From the NCBI RefSeq assembly GCF_004341105.1, contig NZ_SLZK01000006.1, forward strand, positions 62,001 through 126,000: DNA of 64,000 nt. Direction: 5' to 3'. Shown here in pieces: positions 16,772 to 25,682 of this stretch. The translations under genes were made by a program, and so were the position numbers. Positions within the stretch are counted from its first letter, which is position 1. The number at the start of each line of letters is the position of its first letter. This stretch comes from Rhizobium sp. BK418 (lineage in GTDB: Bacteria > Pseudomonadota > Alphaproteobacteria > Rhizobiales > Rhizobiaceae). The notes under the pieces were generated by a model. The model was not told the DNA's origin. It did no database searches and saw only the letters and a program-made list of their open reading frames with translations.

Positions 16772-18312
16772 GCGCCATATTGGAGCAATTTGCCGGCCGC
16801 ACTGTCATCGTCGGCAGCGGTCTTGCGGGATTGATGGCGGCGTTGACCCTGGCGCCCGAACCCGTTGTCATCGTCACCCGCGCCGGCCTAGGTGCAGAGA
16901 CGTCGAGCGCATGGGCGCAGGGCGGCATCGCCGCCGCTTTGGGCGCCGATGACAGCGCCGAACTGCATCTTGCAGACACACTTGCTGCCGGCGATGGGCT
17001 TTGCGATCCGGCGATCGCTGCCGGCATCGTCACCGAGGCGCCGGCCGCCATTGCCGCGCTCGAACGTGCCGGTGTCCAGTTCGACCGGACAGCTGACGGT
17101 ACTCTGTCGCTGGGCCTGGAAGCGGCCCATAGCCGCCATCGCATCGTGCATGCGCAAGGTGATGGATCGGGTGCGGAGATTATACGTGCGCTCGTTTCTG
17201 CCGTTGTCGCGACGCCCTCCGTCACTGTGCTCGAAGGACTGGAAGCCCGTCGCATCCTGACGGACGAAGCGGGTGTCACCGGCCTTGCCTGCGCCGGTAA
17301 TCACGGTGCGGTCATCCTGCCGACGCGGCGGATCGTGCTTGCAACCGGCGGCATCGGCGGGCTCTATGAAGCGACCACCAATCCGACCGGCAATTTCGGG
17401 CAAGGGATCATGCTTGCGGCCCGCGCCGGAGCCGAGCTCGCCGATTTGGAATTCGTGCAGTTTCACCCGACCGCGCTCGACTCCCGCCGCCGGCCCCTGG
17501 CGCTCGTCAGCGAGGCGGTGCGTGGTGAAGGCGCCGTTCTCGTCAATGAGAGCGGTGATCGTTTCATGGCTAGCGTGGCAGGCGCAGAACTTGCCCCGCG
17601 CGATGTGGTGGCGCGCGCCATAAGCGCCGAACTGGCGCGTGGCGGCAGGGTCTTCCTGGACGCCCGAGAGGCACTTGGCGATCGTTTTGCCGCTCGCTTC
17701 CCCGTCATCGATGCGCTCTGCCGGGAAGCGGGCATCGATGCCAGCCGCCAGCTCATCCCAGTGCGCCCCGCCGTCCACTATCATATGGGCGGGGTCGCAA
17801 CCGATGCGCATGGCCGCAGCTCCGTTGCCGGGCTATGGGTTGCCGGCGAAGCAGCCTCCACCGGCCTGCATGGCGCAAACCGGCTTGCCAGCAATTCGCT
17901 CCTGGAGGCAGCCGTCATGGGCGTGCGCGCCGCGCGCGATATTCTTTCGCGACCGACTGCAAAACCGCCGACGCCTGGGGCAAACTTTACGCTGCCGGTG
18001 GCGGCCGATCCTTCGTCCATCCGGCCGATCGTCTCGCGTCATCTGGGTGTGTTGCGCAATGCAGGCGCCATCCATGGCGCCGTGGCAAGCCTGCTGCCGC
18101 TCGCAGAAGGCAACAGTCCTGCTTCCGATCCCGCCATCGTGGCGCTGCTGATTGCAGTTTTCGCAAGCCTGCGAGCGGAATCGCGCGGCGCCCATGCCCG
18201 CACTGATTTCCCGTTGAAACGGGCCGAAGCCGCCCGACGGAAAATGACGCTGGCCGAGGCGCTGGAGATCGCCCGCGTCACCGCTTCCCATCCCCTTGCA
18301 AGGAGTGCCTGA
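16768..18312 (+). CDS. nadB: L-aspartate oxidase NadB
   Basis: Flavoprotein that oxidises L-aspartate to iminoaspartate for NadA, 514 residues. The FAD motif [16 protein letters not shown] is at residue 14, [14 protein letters not shown] near residue 46, and [28 protein letters not shown] near residue 230 is the succinate dehydrogenase/fumarate reductase family active-site stretch. [19 protein letters not shown] near residue 365 is the NadB C-terminal flavin motif. It overlaps nadA by 4 bp (ATGA); nadC begins 1 bp after its stop. Confidence 0.95.
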   Translation: MSAILEQFAGRTVIVGSGLAGLMAALTLAPEPVVIVTRAGLGAETSSAWAQGGIAAALGADDSAELHLADTLAAGDGLCDPAIAAGIVTEAPAAIAALERAGVQFDRTADGTLSLGLEAAHSRHRIVHAQGDGSGAEIIRALVSAVVATPSVTVLEGLEARRILTDEAGVTGLACAGNHGAVILPTRRIVLATGGIGGLYEATTNPTGNFGQGIMLAARAGAELADLEFVQFHPTALDSRRRPLALVSEAVRGEGAVLVNESGDRFMASVAGAELAPRDVVARAISAELARGGRVFLDAREALGDRFAARFPVIDALCREAGIDASRQLIPVRPAVHYHMGGVATDAHGRSSVAGLWVAGEAASTGLHGANRLASNSLLEAAVMGVRAARDILSRPTAKPPTPGANFTLPVAADPSSIRPIVSRHLGVLRNAGAIHGAVASLLPLAEGNSPASDPAIVALLIAVFASLRAESRGAHARTDFPLKRAEAARRKMTLAEALEIARVTASHPLARSA

Positions 18313-18313
18313 G

Positions 18314-19213
18314 ATGAGCCTCGCTTCCCTTCCGCGCGTCATTGTCGAACCGCTCGTGCGCGCGGCCCTTGCCGAGGATCTTGGCCTTGCCGGCGATATC
18401 ACCTCCGCCGCCGTCATCCCAGGGGAACATCGATCGACGGTCGTCATGGCCGCCCGCCAGCCGGGTGTGGTGGCCGGTCTCGATGCGGCCGAGCTTGCCT
18501 TTCAGCTCGTCGATCCCGCTATCACCTTGAAACGGCATCTGCCCGATGGTGCCGCTGTTCAGCCGGGCGCTGTCATCGCCACCATTGAAGGCCCCTCACG
18601 CGGGTTGCTGACGGCTGAGCGCACCGCGCTGAATTTCCTCGGCCATCTCTCGGGCATCGCCACGGTGACCTCAGGCATCGTCGAGGCGATCCGCAACACC
18701 AAAGCTTCCGTCGTCTGCACCCGCAAGACAACGCCTGGCCTCCGGGCGCTCGAAAAATACGCCGTGCGCGCCGGCGGCGGCATGAACCACCGCTTCGCGC
18801 TCAACGACGCCGTACTGATCAAGGATAATCACGTCGCCATTGCCGGCGGCGTGGCGGAAGCGATCCGCCGCGCAAAGGCCGGCGTCGGCCATATGGTCAA
18901 GATCGAGGTCGAGGTCGACACGCTCGACCAGCTGCACGAGGCGATGGGCGAGGGGGTCGATGCCGTCCTCCTCGACAACATGACGCCCGACCAGCTGCGC
19001 GAGGCCGTCGGTATCGTCGCCGGGCGCGCGATCACCGAGGCTTCGGGCCGCGTGACGCCGGCAACGGCCCCTGCCATTGCCGCCTCGGGCGTCGACCTGA
19101 TCTCCGTCGGCTGGCTGACGCATAGCGCCCCGGTGCTCGATATCGGCCTCGACTTCGTCGAAGCCGCAGAGGGCGCGGCAACACCTTTGCGCCGGCTTGC
19201 TCAGGCCTTCTGA
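18314..19213 (+). CDS. nadC: Nicotinate-nucleotide pyrophosphorylase (carboxylating) NadC
   Basis: Converts quinolinate and PRPP to nicotinate mononucleotide, 299 residues. Family landmarks are LAEDLGLAGDITSAAVIP near residue 19, TAERTALNFLGHLSGIAT near residue 98, CTRKTTPGLRALEKYAVRAGGG near residue 135, HRFALNDAVLIKDNH near residue 159 and the C-terminal ISVGWLTHSAPVLDIGLDF. The ATG at 18314 gives the usual start; an in-frame ATG at 18296 lies within nadB. It ends the nadABC operon and converges with the VOC gene on the other strand. Confidence 0.95.
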   Translation: MSLASLPRVIVEPLVRAALAEDLGLAGDITSAAVIPGEHRSTVVMAARQPGVVAGLDAAELAFQLVDPAITLKRHLPDGAAVQPGAVIATIEGPSRGLLTAERTALNFLGHLSGIATVTSGIVEAIRNTKASVVCTRKTTPGLRALEKYAVRAGGGMNHRFALNDAVLIKDNHVAIAGGVAEAIRRAKAGVGHMVKIEVEVDTLDQLHEAMGEGVDAVLLDNMTPDQLREAVGIVAGRAITEASGRVTPATAPAIAASGVDLISVGWLTHSAPVLDIGLDFVEAAEGAATPLRRLAQAF

Positions 19214-19233
19214 CCAAGCCGGCCGGCAAAGGT

Positions 19234-19728
19234 TCAAGCCGGCTGGTGCTGGGGTTGAGGCTCCATGTCCGAGTTGAATTCCAGAAGCTCGATCATGACG
19301 CCAAGATCCTTCACGGTGTCGTAATAGGCGTAGCGTCCGTGGCTGCCGTCGAATTCGCCCCGCTGCAGCAGGCGGTGCCCCTTGTCTTCGAGGTAGCGAT
19401 TGCGGTTGGTCAGGTTCTTCGTCTTGAAGGCGATGTGGTGGCAGCCGGGGCCTTTCTCTTCCAGAAGGTCGCGCCAGGCACTCTTTTCCGGACCCGGCTG
19501 CAGGAATTCCACATCGATATTGCCGAACTTGAACATGATGATGCGGCAGCCAACCTCGGCAGGCTTGCCATTATAGATTGCCTTGGCCTCCTCGGGATCG
19601 GCAGCCTTGCCCTCGGGGGGAACGGGCTTGCCCGTCAGGTCGGAAAACCAGCGGGCTGATTTTTCCACATCGTCGGTGACAAAGCAGATCTGCATCACGG
19701 CGTCTTCATCAAGCAAACGCTTGTCCAT
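19234..19728 (-). CDS. VOC-family (glyoxalase/dioxygenase-fold) protein
   Basis: Small metal-binding-fold protein, 164 residues, with paired beta-alpha-beta-beta-beta modules: MQICFVTDDVEKSARWFSDL near residue 12 and CHHIAFKTKNLTNRNRYLED near residue 97. It is the last gene on the strand of the upstream sugar ABC transporter, which points to a role in metabolism of the imported sugar. The start at 19728 has GGAGAG five bases upstream. The actual reaction (isomerase, lyase or dioxygenase) cannot be told from sequence alone. Confidence 0.75.
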   Translation of the reverse strand: MDKRLLDEDAVMQICFVTDDVEKSARWFSDLTGKPVPPEGKAADPEEAKAIYNGKPAEVGCRIIMFKFGNIDVEFLQPGPEKSAWRDLLEEKGPGCHHIAFKTKNLTNRNRYLEDKGHRLLQRGEFDGSHGRYAYYDTVKDLGVMIELLEFNSDMEPQPQHQPA

Positions 19729-19802
19729 CAAACTCTCCATTTTGGGCAACGGGAGGACGGCCCGCCAATCTGAAACGGACCGCCCTCCGGGAGGAAGGGC
19801 TT

Positions 19803-21050
19803 TCAACCAAGGATGGTTTGGTAATTTTCCTTGATCTTGGATATCGCGTCTTCGACGCTCATGTTGGGATCGCTCCAGAAATTGAACACGACGTCCCAGA
19901 TCGAATTTTCCCAGTCGGCATCGCTGATCGCATGCGGGTTCTGCACCTGATGCTTCGGATCGGCGACGATCTTCAGCACCTCCTTCGAGCAGGCATCGAG
20001 GCTATCCTGCGGCGCGTCGAGGCGCACAGGCGTGGAGCCCTTCGCCTTGGCAAATTCAGCCTGCACGCTGGGATCGACGACGATGGAGGCAAAGTCGAGT
20101 TCGGCCTTGTCCTTGTCCGCTGGCTGGCCGCCGAGCAGACCCCAGCTGTCGACGGTCGCAACCACGGCCTTGGCGCCAGGGATCTGGATGCAGCCGAAAT
20201 CCTTTCCGGCCGTCTTGCCGGCTGCCAGCCACTCGCCCTTCATCCAGTCGCCATGGATCTGCATCAGCGCCTTGCCGGTGATGACGAGATTGGTCGTCAG
20301 GTTCCATTCGCGGTTGGCCGAACCACTATCGGCTGCCTGCTGGAACTTGCGCAGATATTCGAAGATCTGCTTGAATTCCGGCGTGTCGAAAACGGCCGGA
20401 TCGGGCTTCTCGCCATAGATCCTGTTGAAGAATTCCGGTCCGCCGATCGTCGCCGCCAGTGCGTGGGTGAGGTAGCCAACCTGCCACTGCTGGCCGCCGA
20501 CGGCGAGCGGAATGATGCCGGCGGCTTTGATCTTGTCGAAGTCGGCAAACATCTGATCGAGCGACGTCCAGGCGGCCGGGTCGACGCCGACTTTCTTGGC
20601 GACGTCCATATTGTAATAGACCATGCCGTCAATGTGCAGCGCGGTCGGCACTTTCATGACTTGGTCATCGACGACCATCGAATGGGCAACCGCGTCAGGA
20701 TATTTGTTAGGATAGCCATGGTCCTTGAAGAAATCGGTGAGCGGCCTTCCGAAACCCTGTTTCGTGAGATCCCGATAGACGCCGGGATTGGATTCCATGA
20801 AGAGGTTCGGCGGATTGCCGCCGGCAACGAGGTTCATCAGGTTGACGTTTGAGCCGGTGTCGTGCGGGATGGCGATATCGGTCCATGTGTGGCCCTTAGC
20901 CTCGAGATTCTTCTTCAGGACATTCAGCGCCGCCACTTCCGGAGGCGCGGACCAGGTATGGTAGATTACTAGTTCCGTCGCGTGCGCGGCCACGGGAGCG
21001 GCGCCTGCAAGCAATGCGGCTGTGATGCCGGCAATAATCCTGTTCATCAT
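19803..21050 (-). CDS. Sugar ABC transporter, periplasmic substrate-binding protein (CUT1 type)
   Basis: Extracellular solute-binding protein family 1, 415 residues, with a Sec signal peptide (MMNRIIAGITAALLAGAAPV, cleavage probably after AHA). The mature protein starts TELVIYHTWSAPPEVAALNV. NPPNLFMESNPGVYRDLTKQ near residue 86 and the C-terminal FWSDPNMSVEDAISKIKENY are typical of sugar binders. The start at 21050 is seven bases after GGAGG. It follows the ATPase and the two permease genes of the same transporter. The substrate is unknown. Confidence 0.88.
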   Translation of the reverse strand: MMNRIIAGITAALLAGAAPVAAHATELVIYHTWSAPPEVAALNVLKKNLEAKGHTWTDIAIPHDTGSNVNLMNLVAGGNPPNLFMESNPGVYRDLTKQGFGRPLTDFFKDHGYPNKYPDAVAHSMVVDDQVMKVPTALHIDGMVYYNMDVAKKVGVDPAAWTSLDQMFADFDKIKAAGIIPLAVGGQQWQVGYLTHALAATIGGPEFFNRIYGEKPDPAVFDTPEFKQIFEYLRKFQQAADSGSANREWNLTTNLVITGKALMQIHGDWMKGEWLAAGKTAGKDFGCIQIPGAKAVVATVDSWGLLGGQPADKDKAELDFASIVVDPSVQAEFAKAKGSTPVRLDAPQDSLDACSKEVLKIVADPKHQVQNPHAISDADWENSIWDVVFNFWSDPNMSVEDAISKIKENYQTILG

Positions 21051-21076
21051 TTCCATTCCTCCCATCGGTTCTTCAT

Positions 21077-22177
21077 TCACATCCGCTGCCCGGTCTGGGC
21101 ATTAAAGACATTCGCCTTGCCGCGCGGAAATTCGGCCCGCACGGTCTGGCCGGACGCAAAACCGGCGGCGCGATCCGGATCGACGCGCAGTGCCAGAAGC
21201 TGTTCTCCGAAACCGAGATAGGCCGTCGCATCCGAGCCGGTGCGTTCGGCCTGACGCAAAGGCAGTTCGAAACGTGCCGCCGCATTGGCAATCGGCTGTT
21301 CGGCGACGACGAAATGTTCGGGCCGCAAGCCGACGATGACTTCTGCACCGCTTTCCGGCCTCTTCGAAAAGGCATAATCGCCGAGATCGATGGCATCGCC
21401 GGTGTCGAATGCGGCCCTGATGCTGCTGCCGTTCACCGTCAGCCGTGCCTTGCGTAGGTTCATGGCCGGTGCGCCGATAAAGCCTGCGACGAAGAGATTG
21501 GCCGGCCGGCCGTAGATTTCGTCGGGCGTGCCGAACTGCTGGATGACGCCGCCATCCATGACGGCGATCCGGGTTGCCATCGTCATCGCTTCGATCTGGT
21601 CGTGGGTCACATAGACGACGGTCGGCTTCAGCGTGTCGTGCAGCTTCTTGATCTCGAGGCGCATTTCGGTACGCAGCTTGGCATCGAGGTTCGACAATGG
21701 CTCGTCGAAGAGGATGACGCCCGCCTGCTTGACCAGCGCACGGCCGATCGCAACGCGCTGGCGCTGGCCGCCGGAAAGCTGGCCGGGTTTGCGCTTGAGC
21801 AGCGGCTCGATCTGCAGCAGTTTGGCGGCGACAGTGATGCGGCGCTCGATCTCGGCCCGGTCGAGCTTGCTTGCGGCGAGCCCGAATTTCAGATTCCCGT
21901 AGACGGTCTTGGTCGGATAGAGCGCATAGGATTGAAAGACCATGGCAAGCCCGCGGTCGCGCGGATCGAGGTCGGTCACGTCGCGTTCGCCGATCATGAT
22001 GCGGCCGTCACTGACTTCCAGAAGCCCGGCAAGCAGGTTCAGCAGCGTGGTCTTGCCGCAGCCGGACGGCCCGAGCAGCACGAGGAAATCGCCGTCATCG
22101 ACCGAAAGATTGAGGTCGTTCAGGATCGTCACGGCGCCGAAGGACTTGACGATGTGTTCGAAGGAGACGCGCGGCAT
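21077..22177 (-). CDS. Sugar ABC transporter ATP-binding protein (UgpC/MsmK type)
   Basis: Cytoplasmic ATPase subunit, 366 residues. Walker A GPSGCGKTT is at residue 36, the Q-loop at VFQSYALYPTKTVYGN, signature LSGGQRQR near residue 133, Walker B VILFDEPLSNLDAKLR near residue 152 and the switch His in VTHDQIEAMTMA. A C-terminal OB-fold (TOBE) domain follows, as in CUT1 importers. It lies 3 bp downstream of the second permease gene and 26 bp upstream of the binding-protein gene. Confidence 0.93.
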   Translation of the reverse strand: MPRVSFEHIVKSFGAVTILNDLNLSVDDGDFLVLLGPSGCGKTTLLNLLAGLLEVSDGRIMIGERDVTDLDPRDRGLAMVFQSYALYPTKTVYGNLKFGLAASKLDRAEIERRITVAAKLLQIEPLLKRKPGQLSGGQRQRVAIGRALVKQAGVILFDEPLSNLDAKLRTEMRLEIKKLHDTLKPTVVYVTHDQIEAMTMATRIAVMDGGVIQQFGTPDEIYGRPANLFVAGFIGAPAMNLRKARLTVNGSSIRAAFDTGDAIDLGDYAFSKRPESGAEVIVGLRPEHFVVAEQPIANAAARFELPLRQAERTGSDATAYLGFGEQLLALRVDPDRAAGFASGQTVRAEFPRGKANVFNAQTGQRM

Positions 22178-22180
22178 GGC

Positions 22181-23119
22181 TCAACCCTTGATCGCGCCGG
22201 CTGTAATTCCCTGAACGAAGAATTTGCCGACGAGGAAATAGATGACGAGGGGCGGAATGGCGGTCAGAAGTGCAGCCGCCATATTGTCGTTATAGGCAAC
22301 GACGCCGGTCGAGACGGTGATGAGATTGGCGAGTATGACCGTCATCGGCTGCGTGCCGAGACCGCCGAAGGTGACACCGATCAGATAGTCGTTCCAGATC
22401 GAGGTGATCTGCAGGATCAGAACGACGATCAGGATATTGCCGGACATCGGCAGGATGATCTCGAAGAAGATCCGCCAGAAGGAGCCGGAATCGATGATCG
22501 CCGCCCGCATGATCTCTTGGGGAATATCCTTGTAATAATTGCGGAAGATCAGCGTCAGCACCGGCATGGCAAGGACCGCATGGACGGCCGCGATCCCCCA
22601 GAGCGTGCCATAGATGCCGATCGTCGCGGTAATCCGGATCAACGGATACATGATCACCTGGAAAGGCACGAAGGCGCAGATGAATAGCAGGAACAGGAAG
22701 GCGTTGGCCCAGCGCACGTTCCAGAGCGCCAGCGCATAACCGGTCACGATCGACAGCGCGATGGAGAGGGCAAGCGAGGGAAAGAGGATCAGCACCGAAT
22801 TCCAGAAGCCGACCTTCAGTCCGTTGCAGTTGATGCCCGAGCAGGCCTTGTTCCAGGCGTGATCCCAGGCCTCCAGCGTCCAGACCTGCGGCAGCGAGAA
22901 GATTGCGCCTTCGCGGATCTGGTCCATGGTCTTGAAGGAAGTGACGACGACGACATAAAGCGGCACGCAGAAAAACAGCGCGCAGATCGTCAGAAACATG
23001 AGAATGGCGATTGAACGTCCGGGGATGCGCTTCTTCTTGCGCGGAAAGAAGGGGCCGGCAGGCTGCGGCGAGGCATTGACGGCGTCTTCGAGCGCGGCCG
23101 CCTGGGTGAGCATATTCAT
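22181..23119 (-). CDS. Sugar ABC transporter permease (MalG type)
   Basis: Inner-membrane subunit, 312 residues, with an extended N-terminal cytoplasmic tail of about 30 residues. Six predicted transmembrane segments start with IAILMFLTICALFFCVPLYV. The EAA motif, which contacts the ATPase, is at EIMRAAIIDSGSFWRIFFEI near residue 205. It overlaps the upstream permease gene by 4 bp and is 3 bp from the ATPase gene, so the four transporter genes form one operon. Confidence 0.9.
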   Translation of the reverse strand: MNMLTQAAALEDAVNASPQPAGPFFPRKKKRIPGRSIAILMFLTICALFFCVPLYVVVVTSFKTMDQIREGAIFSLPQVWTLEAWDHAWNKACSGINCNGLKVGFWNSVLILFPSLALSIALSIVTGYALALWNVRWANAFLFLLFICAFVPFQVIMYPLIRITATIGIYGTLWGIAAVHAVLAMPVLTLIFRNYYKDIPQEIMRAAIIDSGSFWRIFFEIILPMSGNILIVVLILQITSIWNDYLIGVTFGGLGTQPMTVILANLITVSTGVVAYNDNMAAALLTAIPPLVIYFLVGKFFVQGITAGAIKG

Positions 23120-24012
23120 CGTCCGCCTCCGTTCGCCCGGCGCTGCTGCCAGGCGGTGATCAGCACTAGCGGCAGGAAGATCGCCGCGGTGATGACGAGC
23201 ATGGTGATGGCCGCTGCCGAGGCGTAGCCGATATTGCTTTTGGCCGAGAGCGCGTTGATGGTGAAATAGGCCGGCACCCAGGTGGAATTGCCTGGCCCCC
23301 CATTGGTCATGGCGACAACAACGTCATACGCCTTGATGACGCCGAGCGAGAGCAGGATGGCGCAGGTGATGAAGGTGAATTTCATCATCGGAATGATGAT
23401 TTCGAGGTAGAGCCGCCAGAAGCTGACACCATCGAGACGCGCCGCACTCCAGATCTCGGTATTGATGGATTTCAGGCCCGACAGCATCAGAGCCATGTAG
23501 AAACCGGAGCTCTGCCAGATCGTGGCAAGGATGATGGCGTACATCGCCGTATCCGGACTTGCCAGCCAGTTGAAGCTGACCGAAGTGAAGCCCAGCCCAT
23601 GCAGGAAGTTCTCGAGCCCGAGCTGCGGATTGAAGATCCACCGCCAGGCAGCGCCGGTGACGATCAGCGACACTGCCAGAGGATAGAGGAACACGGTGCG
23701 AAAGAAGCTCTCGCCGCGCCATTCGCGGTCGATCATCGCCGCCAGAACGAAGCCGAAGACGATGGCGAGCGCGCTGCCGAGACCGAGGATGACGAGGTTC
23801 TGCAGCGAAATCGTCCAGCCGGCGTCGTTGAAGAGCCGCTCGTACTGCCGGGTCCATTCGCTCCAGTCGATCTCATATTCCGGAAGACGCCGGCTTCGCG
23901 TCAGCGACAACCAGCCGGTCCAGCCTATGGCACCGACAAATGCGACAAGGGTGACGGCAACAGCCGGCGCGAGAGCCAGCTGGGGCGCCATTCGGCTCCA
24001 GCGTAACTGCAT
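23116..24012 (-). CDS. Sugar ABC transporter permease (MalF type)
   Basis: Inner-membrane subunit, 298 residues, first gene of the transporter operon. Hydrophobic segments include LALAPAVAVTLVAFVGAIGW near the N-terminus and VFLYPLAVSLIVTGAAW near residue 105; the EAA-type loop is near IWSAARLDGVSFWRLYLEII. The start at 24012 has RBS GGGAGGAAG and gives the usual short N-terminus; codons upstream to 24042 remain open but lack an RBS. A repeated 17-bp operator candidate lies 54 bp upstream. Confidence 0.9.
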   Translation of the reverse strand: MQLRWSRMAPQLALAPAVAVTLVAFVGAIGWTGWLSLTRSRRLPEYEIDWSEWTRQYERLFNDAGWTISLQNLVILGLGSALAIVFGFVLAAMIDREWRGESFFRTVFLYPLAVSLIVTGAAWRWIFNPQLGLENFLHGLGFTSVSFNWLASPDTAMYAIILATIWQSSGFYMALMLSGLKSINTEIWSAARLDGVSFWRLYLEIIIPMMKFTFITCAILLSLGVIKAYDVVVAMTNGGPGNSTWVPAYFTINALSAKSNIGYASAAAITMLVITAAIFLPLVLITAWQQRRANGGGR

Positions 24013-24066
24013 CACTTCCTCCCGAGACCGACGCTCCCACACCGGCCACCACCCGAAATCGGGCTT

Positions 24067-24083
24067 GTATTATCGTTAAACTA
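24067..24083. promoter_or_regulatory. LacI-type operator candidate, copy 1
   Basis: GTATTATCGTTAAACTA has the central CG and near-palindromic core TTATCGTTAA expected for LacI-family operators. It lies between the divergent transporter operon and aldo/keto reductase gene. An identical 17-mer is at 25056-25072. Confidence 0.65.
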
Positions 24084-24192
24084 TGATCAAAATTTACGTG
24101 AGGTCAACAGGCGTTTTCGCTGGACACAGCCCCAAGCTGTTGCAAAGCTCTGGAAATACCTGGTGGAATGAGGCGAAAGGGAGGAAATAGAC

Positions 24193-25005
24193 TTGGAAAA
24201 ACAGGATGTTATTCCGCGTATGGGATTTGGGACGTTCGGACGCAACGGCAAGGAGGGCATCGATGCGATCCTATGCGCGCTGGAGACCGGCTACCGGCAT
24301 CTCGATACGGCGCAAACCTATGACACCGAATTCGAAGTCGGCGAGGCACTTCGCCGCTCCGGTCTGAAACGCGACGAGGTCTTTCTGACGACGAAGATCT
24401 CGACCGATAATTTCGGCCCTGGCGCGCTCGTTCCTTCACTGGAAAAAAGCCTGGAAGCGCTGAGGATCGACCAGGTGGACCTGACGCTGATCCATTGGCC
24501 GGCGCCTTACGGGCGCATTCCGCTGGAGGTCTATATGACCCAGATCGCCGAGGCGCAGGCCCGCGGCCTGACCAGGCTGATCGGCGTGTCGAACTTCACG
24601 ATTGCCCTTCTGGAACAGACGGAAGCACTGCTTGGCAAAGGCAAGATCGCCAACAACCAGTTCGAGCTGAACCCGATCCTGCAGAACAAGAAACTCGCAA
24701 ACTATTGCCAGGAAAAGGAAATTCTCGTCACATGCTATCTGCCGATTGCCCGCGGTATGCTTTCCGACGAGCCGGTGCTGCGCTCGATCGGTGAAAAACA
24801 CGGCGAGACGCCGGAGCAGGTGGCAATCGCCTTCGAGCTTGCCAAGGGCTATTGCACCATCCCGACATCGGGCCGGCCGGAGCGCATCCGCTCGAACTTC
24901 AAGGCAAGTTCGATCACGCTTTCGCCTGACGAGATTGCTGCAATCGAAACCATCGACCGCGATCACCGGGTCGTCGATCCCGACTGGGGGCCGAAGTGGG
25001 ACTGA
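24193..25005 (+). CDS. Aldo/keto reductase
   Basis: NAD(P)H-dependent carbonyl reductase, 270 residues, of the 2,5-diketogluconate reductase-like group. The catalytic tetrad is visible: D in GYRHLDTAQTYDTE (D38 and Y43), K in LTTKIS near residue 68 and H in LIHWPAP near residue 99. The NADP-binding end IPTSGRPERIRSNF is near residue 226. The start is a TTG preceded by a strong RBS (GGGAGGAAATAGAC). It is divergent from the sugar transporter and shares the intergenic operator, so it probably acts on the imported sugar or its oxidised form. Confidence 0.88.
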   Translation: MEKQDVIPRMGFGTFGRNGKEGIDAILCALETGYRHLDTAQTYDTEFEVGEALRRSGLKRDEVFLTTKISTDNFGPGALVPSLEKSLEALRIDQVDLTLIHWPAPYGRIPLEVYMTQIAEAQARGLTRLIGVSNFTIALLEQTEALLGKGKIANNQFELNPILQNKKLANYCQEKEILVTCYLPIARGMLSDEPVLRSIGEKHGETPEQVAIAFELAKGYCTIPTSGRPERIRSNFKASSITLSPDEIAAIETIDRDHRVVDPDWGPKWD

Positions 25006-25055
25006 GCCAATGCGGGCAGTTGACAATCGGCCGCATTCAGATCAATTGTGATCGT

Positions 25056-25072
25056 GTATTATCGTTAAACTA
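25056..25072. promoter_or_regulatory. LacI-type operator candidate, copy 2
   Basis: Identical to the 17-mer at 24067-24083 (GTATTATCGTTAAACTA). It lies 66 bp upstream of the second VOC gene, after the aldo/keto reductase, and links that gene to the same regulon as the transporter. Confidence 0.65.
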
Positions 25073-25137
25073 AATCCGGGTTACCGGTATGGAATAATTG
25101 AACGGCGGTTCCCTCGGAGCCGACGAGAGGAGGAAGC

Positions 25138-25578
25138 ATGCTTGGAATTACCGGCTACGGCCATGTCGCGATCAAAGTGAGGGATCTCGACGCATCGCTC
25201 GAGTTCTACCGTGAACGGCTTGGCTTTCCGGAAATGCTGCGCCTGAAGAACGACGACGGCTCCACATGGCTCGTATATCTGCGTATCACCGATGACCATT
25301 ATCTCGAAATCTTCCCCGGGGCCGAAAATGACCGGGCGCCGGGCTGGAATGCCAATGGCGTCAACCACATGTGCTTCACCATTGACGATCTCGATGCGAC
25401 AGCCGAGCGCATCAAGGCAGCCGGCATCAAGCTGACAGCCGAGATCAAGCAGGGCCTTGACGGCAACCGCCAGGCCTGGATCGAGGATCCCGATGGCAAC
25501 CGCATCGAACTCATGGAAATGCATCCGGACTGCCTGCAATATCAGGGCATCAAGCGGCTGCATGCCGAGGGAAAATGA
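25138..25578 (+). CDS. VOC-family (glyoxalase-like) protein
   Basis: Small two-module VOC protein, 146 residues. Module 1 starts GYGHVAIKVRDLDASLEFYR; module 2 contains GVNHMCFTIDDLDATAERIK, and the metal-site glutamate candidate is in IEDPDGNRIELMEMH near the C-terminus. This is the pattern of glyoxalase I and related enzymes. It has RBS GAGAGGAGG, its own copy of the operator, and a terminator directly after it. The neighbours suggest sugar catabolism; the reaction is not known. Confidence 0.82.
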   Translation: MLGITGYGHVAIKVRDLDASLEFYRERLGFPEMLRLKNDDGSTWLVYLRITDDHYLEIFPGAENDRAPGWNANGVNHMCFTIDDLDATAERIKAAGIKLTAEIKQGLDGNRQAWIEDPDGNRIELMEMHPDCLQYQGIKRLHAEGK

Positions 25579-25585
25579 TGAGGCC

Positions 25586-25622
25586 GGGCAGCCGTCTTCT
25601 ACGACGCGGCTGCCCTTTCGCT
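25586..25622 (+). terminator. Intrinsic terminator after the VOC gene
   Basis: The 9-bp stem GGGCAGCCG (25586-25594) pairs with CGGCTGCCC (25607-25615) and is followed by TTTCGCTTT. It lies 8 bp after the VOC stop and 61 bp before the LacI gene. Confidence 0.6.
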
Positions 25623-25682
25623 TTCCGCAGCCCGGCGTTATGGAAACGAAGATAAGCACTACGGAATATAGCACTGACGACC

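Noticed and set aside
19213-19247. Inverted repeat between nadC and the VOC gene (ACCA-A-GCCGGC and GCCGGC-TGGT)
   Set aside because: The arms are separated by 14 bases, overlap the VOC stop and have no T-run, so I do not call it a terminator.
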